Under the pieces are notes generated by a model. It made no database searches and was not told the origin of the DNA. It saw nothing but the letters and a program-made list of their open reading frames with translations. Positions 7,961-18,465 of a DNA stretch of 64,000 nt are shown in pieces. Numbering within the stretch: the first letter of the stretch is position 1; every line of letters begins with the position of its first letter. Source of the stretch: Conexibacter woesei DSM 14684 (GTDB taxonomy: Bacteria > Actinomycetota > Thermoleophilia > Solirubrobacterales > Solirubrobacteraceae); NCBI RefSeq assembly GCF_000025265.1, contig NC_013739.1, forward strand, positions 2,728,001 through 2,792,000, given 5' to 3'. Both the position numbers and the translations under genes were made by a program.

Positions 7961-10900
7961 CGGTGGCTCCTCACTGCGGTGGTCTGCACGGCGAGCGCGT
8001 CGGCGAAGATGCCGTCGTTGAGGCCGTCGATCGCGTAGTAGTCGAAGAAGACGCGGCCCTCCGTCGCGTCGGCGGCGACGACGAGGTTCGTCACCGCGAT
8101 CTCCAGCCCGCGGTCGGGCGCGAGCGCGACGCGGGCGGCCGGCGCCGCCGCCCAGTAGGCGCCGTAGCGCGGGCTGTCGAAGCACTGGAACGTCCAGCCC
8201 GGCGCGCTGAAGGCGACCCGCGGCACGTCCGCCTCCGCGACGAGGCGGCCGGAGTGGACGTAGAAGACCGAGCCGGCGGGCGTCGTGCCCTCCGGGACCG
8301 GCGCGCCCGCGTCGAACGCGATCGGCCGGCGGCTGCGGTTGACGACGTGCAGCGTCAGCGCGTTCGCTCTGCCGGCGACGACGATCGGCTTCTCCTCGGC
8401 GTCGAGCAGGTCGAAGCTCAGCAGCACGGGGTTGAGCCGCAGCCACCCCTCGGTGATCTGCTGCGGCGTGTACGACCAGACCGCTCTGCCGGCCGGCTGG
8501 TCGATCTCCGGCGTGACCGACCACGCGCGCACGTCGTCGTCGAGCCGCACCTGCTCGACCCAGGAGGTCTGGAAGCCCGGCTCCTGCGGGATCGGCAGCG
8601 CCAGCCCGCCGTCGCCGCGCAGCACCGGCGCGGTGAAGAACGACAGGTCGAGCGTGCTGAGCGCGCCGTTGACCTGGTCGGGCGCGAGCGCCAGCGACGC
8701 GGTCGGCAGGTAGCCGGTCGTCGCGTGGACGGCGCCGCGCGGGTCGAGCAGCATCAGGACCCGCTCGGTGCGGTCGTCCTCGCTGTCGAGCGTCGGCGTC
8801 ACGCGCAGCGACAGTGTCTCCTGTCGCGGCGGCACGACGCCTCTGCTCGCGCCCGTGGCGGCGCCCTGGGAGTAGAACGTCGCGAGGTCGTACTCCTCGC
8901 CGGACTGCTTGAAGTAGCCGATCAGGCCGTCGGCGAGCCGTCTGAGGTTGCCGAGCACGACCGGCAGCTCGACGTCGGTGAGACCGTCGTCGGTGTCTCT
9001 GTCGGACATCGCGTCCCAGCCGAGGTCGCGCAGCGGGCGCCCTTCGACCTCCAGCCGCAGGGCCGCCTGCGCGAGCGCGATCGGCCGCCCGACGAGCGCG
9101 ACGAGGCCGGTGTCGGTCGCGATCGGGGTCGGGTCGACGTTGGAGGCGACCGTGTCGAGCGCTCTCCAGAAGGCGGTGAAGAACGCTCTGGTGGAGCCGG
9201 CGAGCGCGAGCGCGAGCGCCCGCAGATGCGGGTCGGCCAGCTCCAGCGCGACCTCGATCGGCTGGTCGATCGCGCGCTCGTCGCCGGGCGCCGACATCCA
9301 GTCGACGGCGGGGCCGCCGGCGTCGTGGACGAGGAACAGCGTCCCGAGCGCGCGCCCGCCCGCGTCGTAGAGGAAGAGGCTCCCGTCGAGGTGGTCGGGC
9401 ACGAGCCAGCCGCAGACCGGCGAGGTCGCCGGCGGGTTCGTCGTCTGCTCGCGGCGGGCGGTGTCGGCGCCGAGCCAGCGGAACAGCAGCCGGTTGCGCT
9501 GCGCGATCCGCGGCGGCAGCCAGGCGACCGACGGGACCGGTCTGTCGTCGACGACGGTCCGCATCGCGTCGGCGACGGCCAGCTCCGGGATCTCGACCGC
9601 GCGCTTCTGCCCGTAGGCGTCGACCAGCTCCAGCGACAGCTTCAGCCAGCCGGCGCGCAGCGGGTTGAAGTCGCCGTTGAAGTCGGGGCCGACGGTGTTC
9701 GCGTGGGCGACGACCGGGTTGACCTCGGTCGTGAAGTCCTCGTAGGTGCTGCCGGCCGGGACGGCGACGTCGAGCTGGAGGCTCTGGCGGCGCATCGTCA
9801 GCAGGTTCGTGAAGCCGCTCAGCGGCGCCGTCACGAACTCGGCCGCGCGCAGCTGTCTCAGCACCTCCGAGAGCGTCGGGTCGGTGTGCGTGTCGAGGTA
9901 CGCCTTCAGCAGTCTCGCGAGCGTCTCCGGCGCGGTCGGCGACAGCGTCGCGTCGGCGCGGTAGGTCTGCGGGAATCTCGCCGTCGCGGGGTCGACGTGG
10001 ACGCCTCTTCTGCCCGGCGCGTAGGAGATCGCGCCGCCGGCGTCCTGGTCGAGCGTGAAGTTGTCGGCGAAGAACGTGGGCGGGTAGTCGACCGCTCTGC
10101 CCCGCACGTCGGTCTGATGCAGCGGCAGCCACTGCGCTCTCCAGCTCGCGAACAGCGGCAGCCAGACGCCCGGCTCGAACCAGTTGACCTCGACGGGCGA
10201 CGGCGGCGCGCCGGTGAACGTCCAGACGTCCTGCTGCTCGCCGGCGAGCGCGCGCTCGAGCGCGGTCCGCAGCGCCCGCTCCTCGCCGCCCGCGATCGCC
10301 GCCGCGAGCCGCGTGTCGAGCAGGCACGCCTCGCGCAGCAGCGTCGTCGCCAGCTCCGCGCGCGGCAGCCCCGCGGGGGCGCGGACGGCGGTGAAGCGGC
10401 TCGCGTCGATCGCTCTGCCGCGGACCGTCTCGGCGCTCAGCAGCCGGTCGCTCGTGCGGCAGACGAGCACCTGCTCGTCGTCGAAGCGGCCGTCGCCGCC
10501 GTGGCGCGGCGGCAGCTCCAGGCCCTCGCCGGTCAGCAGCACGACCGGGTCGCTCGGCTGCTGGAAGCGCTCGACCGGGGACTCGTCGAGTCTCATGCCG
10601 GGCGCCAGCCGGCCCTGCACGAGCGCCAGCTGCGCGGCGACGCGTCTGGCCAGCTCGGCGCACTCCGCCTCCAGCGGCTCCCAGGCGCCGTAGCGCTCGT
10701 AGGCGATCATGTACGCCTCGTTGCGGCGCGCTCTGTCGACCTCGAAGATGCGGTACCAGTCGGCGAACAGCTGCCAGCGCAGCCACTGCGCGTGCGCGCT
10801 GCACTGCGCGTGCTGCTCGCTCAGCTCGTTGAGCAGGTTCAGCTCGTCGGCGAGCGCGGGCGTCAGCTCGACGGCCGGCGCATCCGGGTCGAGCGGGACG

Positions 10901-12042
10901 ATCTCGTGCACGACCGCGGTCGTCGCCTGCGCGTACTCGGCGTCGTGGAGCGCCTCCGCGAGCGCGGTCAGCTGGTCGGGCCGCGGTTGGGCGAAGGCGT
11001 CGAGCAGGCCGAGCTGGAAGCCGGTCAGCAGCGACTCGAACAGCGGCGTGCCGGGGTGGTCGCGGGCGGTGAAGTAGGCGGCGAGCGCCTCTGCCGGCGT
11101 GTTGCCGAGCGCGGCCTCGGCTCTCAGCGGCTCGCGCACCTGCCGGCCGAGCACGTAGCGCGTTCTCGGGTCCCACGCGATCCCCTCGACGCTGCCGCTG
11201 CAGAGGCTGAATGACGGGCTGCCGTCGCCGTCGTAGGTCCAGCCGTAGCGCTCGGTCAGTCTCGCGGCGGTCGCGCCCGGCTGGACCGGGTCGAGTCTCG
11301 GGTCGTCGTACCAGCCGACGACGGCGTAGGCGATCTGCGCCGGTCTGCCGAGCGGGCCGAGGTCGGCGAGCGTGTCGTGGAAGCCGAAGACGCTGGAGCA
11401 CGCCGGGTAGTAGGCGGCGAAGCCGACCTCGCCGTTGGCGACGGCGGTCAGCTCGGTGCCGGCGACCTCGCGCAGCGACGGCGCCGGTCTGACCGACGCG
11501 GGCGTCCAGGCGTCGTCGAGCGCGTGCCAGCGGCCGAGGTAGCCGAAGTCGCCGCTGGCGCCGAGTCTGCCGCGGACGCCGGGGCGGGCGTTGGCGCGGC
11601 CGGCTCTGTCGCCGGTCGGGACCGTCACCGGCGCCTGGCCTGACGGTCTCGCGCTCAGCACCACGTCGCTCTCGACAAGCCAGCTGCGCGAGCGCGCCTC
11701 GGTGCCGTCGAGCGCGAGCCGCGTCACGAGCCAGCGGTTCGGTGCGGCGGGGAAGTCGAGCGCGCCGTCGGTGACGGCCGCGTGCGTGAGACCGTCCGGC
11801 AGCGCCCAGTGGAGGTGGACGCCCGTCCCCAGCTGCTGCCACGGGACCTCGCCGTAGCCGCGCGCGACGTTCGCGCCGAGGAATGCCTCGCGCGCTCTCG
11901 TGACCTGTCTGGTGTAGACGGCCGTCGCGCCCGCGAACGAGCCGGTCGCTCTGTCGGCGTCCTCGACGCCGACGCACAGCGCCACGACGTCGACGGGGAC
12001 GACGAGCCCGAGCGGCGCGGGATCAGACGTCGGCGAACTCAA
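7957..12042 (-). CDS. Very large protein of unknown function (1361 aa)
   Basis: 1361 residues. The TTG at 12042 is preferred: AAGGGGGTGG about ten bases upstream is a good ribosome site, and the resulting 20-base overlap suits coupling with the previous gene. The N-terminus contains a striking block around residue 80, GTGVHLHWALPDGL, after a run of hydrophobic strands. Further on are WYRIFEVDRARRNEAY and RAVWSYTPQQITEGWL. There are no transmembrane segments, no signal peptide and no catalytic motif I recognise. The gene ends in an ATGA overlap with the propeller gene. Large size and tight coupling imply a structural or multi-domain scaffold, but this is inference only. Confidence 0.75.
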   Translation of the reverse strand: MSSPTSDPAPLGLVVPVDVVALCVGVEDADRATGSFAGATAVYTRQVTRAREAFLGANVARGYGEVPWQQLGTGVHLHWALPDGLTHAAVTDGALDFPAAPNRWLVTRLALDGTEARSRSWLVESDVVLSARPSGQAPVTVPTGDRAGRANARPGVRGRLGASGDFGYLGRWHALDDAWTPASVRPAPSLREVAGTELTAVANGEVGFAAYYPACSSVFGFHDTLADLGPLGRPAQIAYAVVGWYDDPRLDPVQPGATAARLTERYGWTYDGDGSPSFSLCSGSVEGIAWDPRTRYVLGRQVREPLRAEAALGNTPAEALAAYFTARDHPGTPLFESLLTGFQLGLLDAFAQPRPDQLTALAEALHDAEYAQATTAVVHEIVPLDPDAPAVELTPALADELNLLNELSEQHAQCSAHAQWLRWQLFADWYRIFEVDRARRNEAYMIAYERYGAWEPLEAECAELARRVAAQLALVQGRLAPGMRLDESPVERFQQPSDPVVLLTGEGLELPPRHGGDGRFDDEQVLVCRTSDRLLSAETVRGRAIDASRFTAVRAPAGLPRAELATTLLREACLLDTRLAAAIAGGEERALRTALERALAGEQQDVWTFTGAPPSPVEVNWFEPGVWLPLFASWRAQWLPLHQTDVRGRAVDYPPTFFADNFTLDQDAGGAISYAPGRRGVHVDPATARFPQTYRADATLSPTAPETLARLLKAYLDTHTDPTLSEVLRQLRAAEFVTAPLSGFTNLLTMRRQSLQLDVAVPAGSTYEDFTTEVNPVVAHANTVGPDFNGDFNPLRAGWLKLSLELVDAYGQKRAVEIPELAVADAMRTVVDDRPVPSVAWLPPRIAQRNRLLFRWLGADTARREQTTNPPATSPVCGWLVPDHLDGSLFLYDAGGRALGTLFLVHDAGGPAVDWMSAPGDERAIDQPIEVALELADPHLRALALALAGSTRAFFTAFWRALDTVASNVDPTPIATDTGLVALVGRPIALAQAALRLEVEGRPLRDLGWDAMSDRDTDDGLTDVELPVVLGNLRRLADGLIGYFKQSGEEYDLATFYSQGAATGASRGVVPPRQETLSLRVTPTLDSEDDRTERVLMLLDPRGAVHATTGYLPTASLALAPDQVNGALSTLDLSFFTAPVLRGDGGLALPIPQEPGFQTSWVEQVRLDDDVRAWSVTPEIDQPAGRAVWSYTPQQITEGWLRLNPVLLSFDLLDAEEKPIVVAGRANALTLHVVNRSRRPIAFDAGAPVPEGTTPAGSVFYVHSGRLVAEADVPRVAFSAPGWTFQCFDSPRYGAYWAAAPAARVALAPDRGLEIAVTNLVVAADATEGRVFFDYYAIDGLNDGIFADALAVQTTAVRSHR

Positions 12043-14179
12043 CGCGGACCACCCCCTTGACCAGCTCGAGCGCCAGCTCGGCCGACGTGAACGTTCTGAT
12101 GCCCTGTCTGAAGCGGTCGTTGAGCGCCTCTCTGACGGTGTCGGCCGCGGCGGCGACGCGCAGCGTCCGCAGGTCGGCGCGCGCGGGCACCGGCGCGGTC
12201 GCCCACCCTCTCGTCTGCGGGTCTCTCAGCTGCCGGCCGGGCGTTCTGCCGGTCACGTCGCGCAGCGTCGTCGTGAAGTGGCCGGGTCTGCCCTCGACCC
12301 CGCAGTGCAGCTGCTCGGGCGGCTCGTGGATCGCGACCGCCGCGACGGTGCCGTCGAACAGGCACAGCAGCACGTCGCCGGAGAGCCGCGCCATCCGCAG
12401 CTTCGGCACTTCGACCGTCATCTCGGCGTCCTCGTAGCCGCAGACGCCGAGGCTCGACCAGCCCGAGACGACCTGCGAGCGGAGCAGGAATCCCGTCATC
12501 TCGTTGTTCGCGTTGACGTGGTTGCTCGCCGGCCGCGGGTTCGGCCGCAGGCCGCGCGCGGCCGCGATCGAGCGGTCGAGCGCGACCGGCGCGGCGAGCA
12601 GGTCGAGTCTCTGCTCGCCGGTGCTCGCGCGGCCGATCGAGCAGGCGCCGTCGAGCAGAGCGACGAGCCACGAGCGGTCGACGTGGAACGCCCGCAGCGA
12701 CTCCGGCGGCAGCATCTGCTCGTCGGCGACGAGGTAGTTGAACGGGACGCCGTTGAGAAGCCGCAGTGCGGCGAGCCAGTCGGTCACGAGTCTCGGCGGC
12801 TCGTCAGGGTCGCCGGCCGCGAGCAGGTGCTCTTCGCGCCGGCGCGTCACGCTCGGCAGCGCGTCGCCGAGCAGCCTGCCGATCAGCGCCTGCTCCTCCG
12901 CGATCGCCCGCGCCGTGCGGATTCTGCGGCGCCAGTTGTAGAGCGCGATCGCGTACTCGCTGCTCTGCAGCGCGAGCAGCTGTCCGAGCTGCCAGGCGGC
13001 GGCGTAGGAGACGTCGAACATGCCCGTCTGCGGGTTGTAGCGGTTGGCCTCGTCGGGGCACGAGATCGGCGCTCTGACGCCGGTCGCGACGCGGAACGGC
13101 GTCAGCGGACCGCGGTACCAGGAGACCGTCTCGCCGGCGAAGCGCAGGTGCTCGCCGAGCGCGACGTAGCCCATCCCGATCGCGTTGTCGACGAGCACGC
13201 GCGCGCCGCCCGCGTCGAGCGTGCCGTCGGCCTGCGCCGCCATCGCGGCGGCGACCGCGGCCGGTCTCGGCGCGGCGCCCTCGCGGTACGGCAGCCGCAG
13301 CGCGGAGACGCGTCTGGCGCGGTCCTCCGGCGGCGCGTTGAGTTGCTCCAGCAGGCCGAGGAACGTCTCACCCATCGTCGTGGCGGTGAAGCTCCAGGCG
13401 CGCAGGACGGTCAGCCGGATCGCTCTCGCGTCGCCGAACGCGGCGCTCTTGGTGCCATCGTCGGCGGGCAGCAGCGGCCCGAGGTGCTCGAGCGAGACGA
13501 GCATCGCGTGGGCACGCGCGTCGTCCTGCGGCACGCGGTTGCCGAGCACGAGCGCGCGGTCGACGATCGCCGCCGCGGTGTCCTCGACGTCGAGCGTGTC
13601 GCTTCTGCGGATGTGCGCGAGGTAGGGGAGGTCGCGGGCGCTCGGCGCGACGCGGCTGAAGAGGTCGGCCGAGAGGTCGATCGTCGTGCACTCCTGGTCC
13701 GGTCTCTCGCCGTAGTCGAGCGGGTTGATGCCGGGGTAGGAGAGCGTCCCGGACGGCAGTCTGCCGAGGCCGGTCGCTCTCGACCCGCGGACCGTGATCG
13801 GCTCGTCGAGTCTGATCAGGTCGGCGGCCGTGCGGGTTCTCTGCTCGGGCACGTCGGCGTCGTCGAACAGCAGCACGGCGAGCCACGGCGCGGCGGTGTC
13901 GCCCGCCACCGACGTGCGCTCCCACGGCAGCGTCGGGTGCGTCAGCACGACGTGCGGCAGCGCGCCGCTGTACTCGCCGTTGGCGAGGTCGGGCGGGAAG
14001 ACGGCGGCGACGTCGGCGGGGTCGAGCGCGAAGCGCTCGCCGGCGACGGCGAACTGGCGCGTGATCGGGAAGTGGTTCGGCGCCGCCTGGTTGACGGTCT
14101 GCTCGACTCTGACCGTGTACGTGCCCGAGCGCAGCGGCGGCACGTCGTACTGGACGAACTCGACCTCGCGCTCGCTCAT
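12023..14179 (-). CDS. Protein of unknown function (718 aa) in the large operon
   Basis: 718 residues. ATG at 14179 overlaps the upstream stop as ATGA. The N-terminus reads as a beta-rich segment (DVPPLRSGTYTVRVEQTV) followed by LPHVVLTHPTLPWERT and an acidic stretch WLAVLLFDDADVPE. The centre is helical, with a Trp/Tyr-rich stretch around YAIALYNWRRRIRTAR. The C-terminal third includes NHVNANNEMTGFLLRSQVVSGW and ends in a small helical tail. No export signal, membrane segment or known motif. Only its position in the coupled operon hints at function. I could not match it to a named family from memory. Confidence 0.75.
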   Translation of the reverse strand: MSEREVEFVQYDVPPLRSGTYTVRVEQTVNQAAPNHFPITRQFAVAGERFALDPADVAAVFPPDLANGEYSGALPHVVLTHPTLPWERTSVAGDTAAPWLAVLLFDDADVPEQRTRTAADLIRLDEPITVRGSRATGLGRLPSGTLSYPGINPLDYGERPDQECTTIDLSADLFSRVAPSARDLPYLAHIRRSDTLDVEDTAAAIVDRALVLGNRVPQDDARAHAMLVSLEHLGPLLPADDGTKSAAFGDARAIRLTVLRAWSFTATTMGETFLGLLEQLNAPPEDRARRVSALRLPYREGAAPRPAAVAAAMAAQADGTLDAGGARVLVDNAIGMGYVALGEHLRFAGETVSWYRGPLTPFRVATGVRAPISCPDEANRYNPQTGMFDVSYAAAWQLGQLLALQSSEYAIALYNWRRRIRTARAIAEEQALIGRLLGDALPSVTRRREEHLLAAGDPDEPPRLVTDWLAALRLLNGVPFNYLVADEQMLPPESLRAFHVDRSWLVALLDGACSIGRASTGEQRLDLLAAPVALDRSIAAARGLRPNPRPASNHVNANNEMTGFLLRSQVVSGWSSLGVCGYEDAEMTVEVPKLRMARLSGDVLLCLFDGTVAAVAIHEPPEQLHCGVEGRPGHFTTTLRDVTGRTPGRQLRDPQTRGWATAPVPARADLRTLRVAAAADTVREALNDRFRQGIRTFTSAELALELVKGVVRVEFADV

Positions 14180-17100
14180 CGCTGCTCTCCCAGCAGGCGC
14201 AGCCGCGGCGACGCCTGCAAGCCGGCGGTCGTGCGGCTGGTCAGCTCGCGCACGTCGAGCGCGCTCGGCACCTCCATCCCGGCGGCGGCCGCGGCGGCCG
14301 CGAGCAGCGGGCGGTTGGCGCGCGCGGGCGCGACGTCGACCGTGCCCCAGACCGTCTCGTCTCTGAACGGATCGCCGGACGGCGCGCTCGGGTTGCTGAA
14401 GACGAGCGGCTCGACCTGCGGCGCGGTCGTGTAGTCGAGGTATCTGAGCGGGATCGGCAGCGTGTGCTCGGGGTCGGGGCCGACGCCGGTGAGCGTGCAG
14501 CCGACCGCGACGTCGTCGATCGTCGTCCCTCTCACCGGGTCGACGTCGAGCGGCACGCCGTTGCGGTCGAATCTGCGTCTCTCCCACAGCGCCTTCGGGA
14601 TGTTGCGCAGCAGCGGCGTCGCGGCGAAGCGCGCGTCCTCGTCGCTTTCGATCGTGACAGCGTGGGTGGAGGCGAATCTGTCGCTGGCGGTGGCGGTCGG
14701 GCCGATCCCGAAGTTCGTGTTCGGCGTCGTCGCGAGGCCGGGCGGGGCGGCGATGTTCGCGCTGTACTCGAGTCTCTTGGCCGGGATCGCCGTCTGCGTC
14801 GTGAGCTTCAGCTTCGCGCCGTTGACGACCCAGTTCAGCTCGCCCTCTCTCTCGCCGAGCTGCTGCAGCAGGCCGTCGGCGACCTGGATCTGCACGATCG
14901 CGGGCGGCGCTCTGACGGCCTCCAGCTCGCCGACCGCTCTCGCTCTCGGTCTCGCGCCGGTGTCGGGCAGCAGCCGCTCGACGAACTGGTCCCACTCGAT
15001 TCTCGTGCTCGTGTCCTTGTCGCCGGCGCCGAAGCGGATCGTGAACGAGACGATCGAGAGGTCGACTATCGCCTTGCCGGCGAACTCCGGCCCCCAGATC
15101 TCGAGCCCGACGCCGAGGTGGGCGCTGATCGTGACGTGCGTGAAGAGCAGGTTGACGCGCACCGAGCAGCCGAGCTGGACGCCCGCGGAGATGTAGTAGT
15201 GGAACGGCTGGAAGACGAGCAGGAAGTCGGCCTGCACGACGAACCAGGCGCGCACCGATCCGCTCTGCCAGACGGCGCTCATGCCGCCGCCCGCCATCAC
15301 CGCGCTCGACGTCAGCGCGAAGTAGAGGTTGCCGGTGATCTGCAGCTCGTCGGTGACCTTCCAGTCGAGCCCGAGGCGCGGCACCTGCGGATAGTGCGCC
15401 GGCGGCTGGTATCTCGGCGAGTAGCCGCCGAGCGTGACGACGAAGTCGCCCTCGTGGTCGCCCGAGAACCACGTCCAGAAGGCGAAGCCGCCGGTCAGCC
15501 GCGCTCTCTCGGACAGCACCCACGACTTCGACGTCAGCTGCCCGCTGACCGCGAGCAGCCCGCTTCTGGGCGAGAACGAGGCGATCAGCGCCAGCTGCGC
15601 CTGTGCGACCGGCGGCAGCGGTCTCGGCGGCAGCTGCACGGTCGAGAGGCCGAGCAGCGCTATCTCGACCTCGGTCCCGAACGCGAGCGTCAGCAGCGCG
15701 AACGTGTCGAGCAGCTCGAACGATCTGAAGCGGACGCCGAGCGCGAGCCAGTTCTGGCCCAGCGACGGCGCGACGAAGCCGCCGCTGGACAGCTCGCCGA
15801 CGACTCTCGTGACCTCGGCGCCGATGTCTCTCGGGTTCGACGACGGCGGGTTGCCGGCGCCGACGGCCCACTGCACGAACGGGAATCTGTCGACCTTGTC
15901 GACGGTCGGCAGCACGAGCCGGCGGTTGAATCCGAAGCCGGCCGCGAGGCCGGTGACGAAGAACGCGGGCGGGCCGCCGAGCGGCGCGTTGAGGACCGCG
16001 TAGAGGAAGAACGACGGGTGGTTCTCGACCTCGCTGTAGGCGCCGATCGCGCCGACCTGGATCTCTCTGACCTTGAGCGACAGCAGGCCGGCGAAGTCGA
16101 GCGGTCTGAGCGACCCGACGAGCGCGCCGCTGATCGCGACCGGGTCGCGCTCGAACGTCAGCCCGAGCCCTCTGATCGTGAACTCGGGTCTGAAGTCGGT
16201 CAGCGGCGAGCCCATCCCGAGCCCGAAGACGGCGATCGTCAGGCCGCCGCCGGAGACCGACGCGTTCATCAGGAACCACAGCACGCCGTCGGCGTAGCGG
16301 ACGCCGACCTTGTCGAACGAGACCGGCCCGAACGCCTGCTGGATGTTGAACCAGACGGTCCCGTCGGACGGCTCGGCACCGGCGCCGTTGCCGGCGACGG
16401 CGAGCAGGCCGGGGGTCGCGAGCTGACCGCTCGGTCTTCTGCCGCCGACCGAGAGCGCGAACGGCAGTCTGCTGCCGGCGACGTCGAGCGTCAGCGCCAG
16501 CCGCGCTCCGAGGCTGTCCGCGAGCGGGACCTCCGGCTTGTACGGGCCCTGCACGTATCTGGCGATCGATCTCTGCGCCGCTTCGTCGAGCGCGGTGTAC
16601 ATCAGCGCCTGGATCCCCTCGACCGCGAGCGTCGTGTCCGACGGCAGGATGTGGTCGATCAGCGGCAGGTTCGCGAGGTCGAGTCTGCGGTTGACCTGGA
16701 CGCCGCCGAGGTAGCGCCACAGCTCGCCGCTCTTGAGCGCGACGAACAGCGCGTCGCCGTAGTTGACCGAGCTGGCCTCCAGCGCGAGCACGCTCTGCTG
16801 GACGGCGTAGGTCAGTCTCGCGGAGGCGAGCCCGAGGTCGAACGCTCTCGGTATGTCCGGCGCCGGCAGCGCGAGCGCGACGATCGCGTCTCTGAGGTTG
16901 AGGTAGTCCTCCTGCAGCGCGCGCCACTCCGCCAGCAGCGTCACGTCGCCTCTGACGATGTTCGCCTCGCCGCCGAAGAACGAGTTCGCGACTCTGAGCC
17001 CGCCGACGAGCTTGTACGTCTGCGTCGCGGAGTCGACCGTTCCCTGGAACGTGCTGTCGACGTGCGTGGCGAGGAACGGCAGCGGGAAACCGGCTCTGGC

Positions 17101-18465
17101 GGCGCCGTACAGCGAGTATTCGACTCTCTCGGCACCGGTCTTGACGAACGCGACGCCGAAGTCCTCGAAGTCGAGCGACAGCCACTCTCGCGGCAGCTCG
17201 AGCCGTCCGTTCGAGAGGCCGGAGACGACTCTGTTGAAGCTGACGGTGCCGTTGAAGCCGGCGGCGACGTCGAGCGATCTGTCCGCCGGCGCGTAGTCGA
17301 CGGCGACCGAGAACTCGCCTTCGAACACTCTCGGGAAGAATCTGACGACGCCCGTGAACGTGTAGAGCATCAGCGCGTCGCCGAGCGGGTCGAGCACCGA
17401 GACGCCCATCGTCAGCGACTCGAGGCTGAGGTCGGCCCAGCCGAACGGGCCGGAGGAGCCGATCGTCGCGCCGACACTCGTGAGCGAGAGCGTTCTGCCG
17501 ACCTCGACGTCGGCGAACAGCCCCTGCAGCGTGACCGCGCTGAAGACGGACATCAGCGGCGGCGGGATCGCGTTCACGAAGTCCGCGCCGCACAGCAGTC
17601 TCACGATCGTCGCGGGGGAGAGCGGCGCGCCTCTGTCCGGCACCCAGGCGAGGCTGACGCTGGGATCCTGCTCGACCGGGATCGAGGAGACGAAGTCACC
17701 GTACGGTCTGCCGTCGATCGACAGCGTCGTCGCGAACGCGAGCTGCGGGTAGGGGTCGAACCCCTCCTCGACGACCGTGTCGAGCGTGACGCGCGGTCTC
17801 GACAGCGTGAAGTGGGGGATCGCGACGCCGAACGCCAGCTCGGCGTCGAGCCGCAGCAGCGGCGTGCCGTCGTCGGGTCTGTCGAGCGCGGACGGGTCGA
17901 CCGGGCCGATCAGGTCGGCTCTCGCGTTGGAGGAGGCGCCCTGCAGCAGCCCGGCGACGATCCCGAGCGGGCCGTCGAGCGTGACCGTGCCGGCGACCGC
18001 GGCGCCGCGATCGAGCGGGACGCTGCCGCCCTTCCATGGGAACGCGTCTCTGAGGGCGCTCGTGACGGCGTAGGCGGCGCCGGCGAGCGGCATCGCCTCC
18101 AGCATTCTGCCCGCGAGCAGTCTGAAGAAGGTGCCGAATCTCCAGCTCGCGCCGAGCGCCACGACGAGCCGCGCGTCGACCTCGCCGTCGGCCTGCTCGG
18201 TGAACGTGACCGCGACCGACGCGCCTCTGACGCCGGCGAAGTCGCCGGCGCCGGTCAGTGCGAGCGTCGTCACGCCGGGCGGCGGGACGGTGCCGCTGAA
18301 CGCGATCTCGGGCGGCGCGGCCGTCACGAGCGCTCTCGTGAGGATCGCGTCGAGCCCGTCGCGCGGTCGCAGTCTCGCGTCCGCGAGCGTCTGCGCCGAG
18401 ACGACGATCCTTCTGCTCGCGTCGACCTGGCGCTGGAGCACCGCCTGCAGGTCGGCGAGGCTCAT
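14176..18465 (-). CDS. Very large protein, possibly DUF6603-like (1429 aa)
   Basis: 1429 residues, ATG at 18465, ATGA overlap at both ends. The sequence is dominated by alternating beta-strand patterns and long hydrophobic-polar repeats, as in large beta-barrel or beta-helix proteins, without a signal peptide. Around residues 830-860 is a conserved-looking block, FFVTGLAAGFGFNRRLVLP, followed by DRFPFVQWAVGAG. I recall similar text in proteins annotated DUF6603 (bacteria and fungi); that link is from memory and tentative. Residues 1-300 contain NAIPPPLMSVFSAV and a hydrophobic helix pair. Arginine codon AGA is frequent. Function unknown. Confidence 0.75.
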   Translation of the reverse strand: MSLADLQAVLQRQVDASRRIVVSAQTLADARLRPRDGLDAILTRALVTAAPPEIAFSGTVPPPGVTTLALTGAGDFAGVRGASVAVTFTEQADGEVDARLVVALGASWRFGTFFRLLAGRMLEAMPLAGAAYAVTSALRDAFPWKGGSVPLDRGAAVAGTVTLDGPLGIVAGLLQGASSNARADLIGPVDPSALDRPDDGTPLLRLDAELAFGVAIPHFTLSRPRVTLDTVVEEGFDPYPQLAFATTLSIDGRPYGDFVSSIPVEQDPSVSLAWVPDRGAPLSPATIVRLLCGADFVNAIPPPLMSVFSAVTLQGLFADVEVGRTLSLTSVGATIGSSGPFGWADLSLESLTMGVSVLDPLGDALMLYTFTGVVRFFPRVFEGEFSVAVDYAPADRSLDVAAGFNGTVSFNRVVSGLSNGRLELPREWLSLDFEDFGVAFVKTGAERVEYSLYGAARAGFPLPFLATHVDSTFQGTVDSATQTYKLVGGLRVANSFFGGEANIVRGDVTLLAEWRALQEDYLNLRDAIVALALPAPDIPRAFDLGLASARLTYAVQQSVLALEASSVNYGDALFVALKSGELWRYLGGVQVNRRLDLANLPLIDHILPSDTTLAVEGIQALMYTALDEAAQRSIARYVQGPYKPEVPLADSLGARLALTLDVAGSRLPFALSVGGRRPSGQLATPGLLAVAGNGAGAEPSDGTVWFNIQQAFGPVSFDKVGVRYADGVLWFLMNASVSGGGLTIAVFGLGMGSPLTDFRPEFTIRGLGLTFERDPVAISGALVGSLRPLDFAGLLSLKVREIQVGAIGAYSEVENHPSFFLYAVLNAPLGGPPAFFVTGLAAGFGFNRRLVLPTVDKVDRFPFVQWAVGAGNPPSSNPRDIGAEVTRVVGELSSGGFVAPSLGQNWLALGVRFRSFELLDTFALLTLAFGTEVEIALLGLSTVQLPPRPLPPVAQAQLALIASFSPRSGLLAVSGQLTSKSWVLSERARLTGGFAFWTWFSGDHEGDFVVTLGGYSPRYQPPAHYPQVPRLGLDWKVTDELQITGNLYFALTSSAVMAGGGMSAVWQSGSVRAWFVVQADFLLVFQPFHYYISAGVQLGCSVRVNLLFTHVTISAHLGVGLEIWGPEFAGKAIVDLSIVSFTIRFGAGDKDTSTRIEWDQFVERLLPDTGARPRARAVGELEAVRAPPAIVQIQVADGLLQQLGEREGELNWVVNGAKLKLTTQTAIPAKRLEYSANIAAPPGLATTPNTNFGIGPTATASDRFASTHAVTIESDEDARFAATPLLRNIPKALWERRRFDRNGVPLDVDPVRGTTIDDVAVGCTLTGVGPDPEHTLPIPLRYLDYTTAPQVEPLVFSNPSAPSGDPFRDETVWGTVDVAPARANRPLLAAAAAAAGMEVPSALDVRELTSRTTAGLQASPRLRLLGEQR

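Noticed and set aside
7942-11214. Plus-strand open frame of 1090 codons
   Set aside because: Antisense shadow of the 1361-residue gene: Arg/Val/Gly-rich with no motif or ribosome site.
4430-11977. A single 2515-codon minus-strand frame
   Set aside because: Only its part from 7960 downwards is coding in this frame. The upstream part is a shifted reading of the 1361-residue gene, which has its own stop and an ATGA junction at 7957-7960.
12023-17593. A single 1856-codon frame joining two genes
   Set aside because: The part above 14179 is out of frame with the real 1429-residue gene. The ATGA junction at 14176-14179 separates the two.
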